From: Chitinophagaceae bacterium
GTDB lineage: Bacteria; Bacteroidota; Bacteroidia; Chitinophagales; Chitinophagaceae
Direction of reading: 5' to 3'
Length of the DNA: 6,984 nt
Assembly: GCA_016741945.1 (NCBI GenBank)
Contig: JACVCQ010000130.1
Span: forward strand, 1 to 6,984
Shown: piece by piece, positions 5,916 through 6,984 of the stretch
Numbering within the stretch: position 1 is the stretch's first letter
Layout of the letters: each line of letters starts with the position of its first letter
The notes under the pieces: generated by a model
Database searches by the model: none
The model's input: only the letters and a program-made list of their open reading frames with translations
What the model was told of the DNA's origin: nothing
Made by a program: the position numbers and the translations under genes

Positions 5916-6497
5916 CTAACCCTTCTTTCCTTCCTCGTATTTCTTCTTCGCCGCTTCTGCTTTTTCAAAATCTAGGATTACGCCATTGATGCAGTAACGT
6001 AAGCCTGTTGGGGGTGGGCCATCTTCAAATACATGTCCTAAATGACTTTTGCATCTTCCGCATTGCACTTCTGTTCTTACCATACCATGTGTATTATCGG
6101 GCAGATAAATAATCGCACTCTTGCTAATAGGCTCATAAAAGCTTGGCCATCCGCAGCCACTATCAAACTTCGTATCACTTTTGAACAAAGCATTTCCACA
6201 GGCGGCACAATAATAAGTTCCGATTTCCTTGAAGTTCTCAAATTTGCTGGTCCATGGACGCTCGGTTCCTTTTTGTCTGGCGATATAATACACATCCGGA
6301 GAAAGGATCTTTTTCCACTCATCTTCTTTCAAATTCACTTTTGATTTGTCTGTTCTAGAATACACCGGATTATTCTTTTCTGTACTATCCATTTTTACCT
6401 CTTTCTGTTTAATATTTTGTGAATAACAGCCTTGCACTATTAAAGTTGCGAGGAGCAGCATTTTAAAACCCTTCATATGCCAATACTTTTGATACAT
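5916..6497 (-). CDS. msrB: Peptide-methionine (R)-S-oxide reductase MsrB, probable lipoprotein
   Basis: The enzyme reduces methionine-R-sulfoxide in proteins. The 193-residue frame contains the whole MsrB fold: zinc cysteines C97/C100 (CAAC) and C146/C149 (CGRC), GCGWPSF (114-120) with C115, HLGHVFEDGPPPTG (152-165), and RYCIN (167-171) with catalytic C169 and N171. An N-terminal hydrophobic segment ends in LIVQGC, a lipobox-like site with C24 as lipid-modified cysteine, so it probably works in the periplasm attached to a membrane and repairs exported proteins. Residues 25-55 are a polar linker. Coordinates give the longest frame. The ATG of M8 (6474-6476) gives a more usual lipoprotein signal (MKGFKMLLLATLIVQGC), and a weak -7-like box TAATTTTA (complement of 6498-6505) lies 21 nt before it, so M8 may be the true start. 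No Shine-Dalgarno precedes either. No MsrA is fused. The gene is divergent from adk and convergent with the S41 gene. Confidence 0.95.
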   Translation of the reverse strand: MYQKYWHMKGFKMLLLATLIVQGCYSQNIKQKEVKMDSTEKNNPVYSRTDKSKVNLKEDEWKKILSPDVYYIARQKGTERPWTSKFENFKEIGTYYCAACGNALFKSDTKFDSGCGWPSFYEPISKSAIIYLPDNTHGMVRTEVQCGRCKSHLGHVFEDGPPPTGLRYCINGVILDFEKAEAAKKKYEEGKKG

Positions 6498-6622
6498 TAA
6501 AATTACGTTTATCGTGGGTGAATAGTTTACTGTTAAACTGACGAACAGTTGTTTTTTACCTTACAATTTCCAGTTATTCAAGGTTTTAATGTGTTGTTAA
6601 ATGTTTTTTAAACGATGAGGCT

Positions 6623-6630
6623 TATATTTG
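6623..6630 (+). promoter_or_regulatory. Predicted -7 box of the adk promoter
   Basis: TATATTTG matches the Bacteroidota -7 consensus TAnnTTTG at all fixed positions and lies 25 nt before the adk ATG. Transcription would start near 6636-6638. No good -33 TTTG is seen at the usual 19-21 bp spacing; the nearest TTG (6594-6596) is 26 bp away. The surrounding 158-bp gap (6498-6655) also has to serve divergent msrB. Confidence 0.5.
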
Positions 6631-6655
6631 TTCTTCACGTAAGGTTAGTTAGTAC

Positions 6656-6984
6656 ATGTTTAATATTATTCTGTTTGGACCTCCGGGCAGTGGAAAGGGA
6701 ACACAAAGCGAAAAACTGATCGCTGCTTACGGACTGAAGCATTTATCTACCGGTGATTTATTAAGAAGTGAAATTGCAGCCCAAACGCCATTGGGACTGG
6801 AAGCCAAGTCTATTATGGATAAAGGTCAACTGGTGCCCGATGAGGTGGTGGTGGGTATGATCAGTTCTGCTTTGGACCAAAACCCACAAGCCAAAGGCTT
6901 TTTGTTTGATGGTTTTCCAAGAACCGAGGCCCAAAGCATTGCGCTGGATAAGCTTTTAAAGTTGAAGAATACCGAGATTGGAGT
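6656..6984 (+). CDS. adk: Adenylate kinase, N-terminal part (cut by window end)
   Basis: Adenylate kinase catalyses ATP + AMP to two ADP in the cytosol and is essential for nucleotide balance. The 109 visible residues begin MFNIILFGPPGSGKGTQ, with the Walker A P-loop GPPGSGKG at 8-15. The AMP-binding region follows: STGDLLR (31-37), then GQLVPDEVV (57-65) and GFLFDGFPRT (81-90) with D85 and R89. The family is usually about 190-220 residues, so roughly half is missing, including the LID region. The ATG at 6656 places the P-loop at its normal distance from the N-terminus. The gene has its own predicted -7 box and diverges from msrB. Confidence 0.97.
   Translation, partial: MFNIILFGPPGSGKGTQSEKLIAAYGLKHLSTGDLLRSEIAAQTPLGLEAKSIMDKGQLVPDEVVVGMISSALDQNPQAKGFLFDGFPRTEAQSIALDKLLKLKNTEIG

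Noticed and set aside
6042..6344. Frames on both strands inside msrB (6042-6344 plus, 6077-6322 minus)
   Set aside because: They overlap the conserved zinc-binding and catalytic region of MsrB in the wrong frame or strand.

Overview
The window looks like chromosomal DNA from a Bacteroidota member, probably of the Chitinophagaceae/Chitinophagales type. This is inferred from low-GC protein style, genes lacking Shine-Dalgarno sequences, matches to the Bacteroidota promoter -7 box (TAnnTTTG) in front of two genes, a DUF5690-type membrane protein, and AT-rich intergenic repeats of the CGCAGATTTT / ATCATGAT kind. No mobile-element genes, tRNA or rRNA genes, CRISPR arrays or phage genes are visible.

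Layout. Positions 1-2300 (minus) hold a large secreted beta-propeller protein with eleven Asp-box (BNR) repeats of the VPS10/sortilin-like 'glycosyl hydrolase' family; its C-terminus lies beyond the window edge. A 334-bp divergent gap (2301-2634) carries a tandem heptamer, degenerate repeats and a strong 17-bp-stem inverted repeat. Positions 2635-3894 (plus, probable TTG start) encode a 12-helix DUF5690/MFS-like membrane protein. Positions 4017-4334 (minus) encode a small secreted cysteine-rich protein whose gene sits inside a 32-nt imperfect inverted repeat. Positions 4552-5787 (plus) encode an exported S41-family serine peptidase with a tricorn-like arrangement of candidate catalytic residues. 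Positions 5916-6497 (minus) encode a probable lipoprotein MsrB, and 6656-6984 (plus) is the 5' part of adk.

Working together. All genes stand alone: neighbours are divergent or convergent, so no operon is visible. Four of the six products carry export signals (propeller, Cys-rich protein, S41 peptidase, MsrB), one is an inner-membrane protein and one is a cytosolic housekeeping enzyme. The most unusual feature is the repeat architecture between 3900 and 5910. Three copies of one dispersed palindromic repeat family occur within 2 kb, and two diverged arms enclose the Cys-rich gene. I see no convincing multi-gene undescribed system; the candidates for a second look are the Cys-rich cassette, the repeats and the uncharacterised DUF5690 protein.
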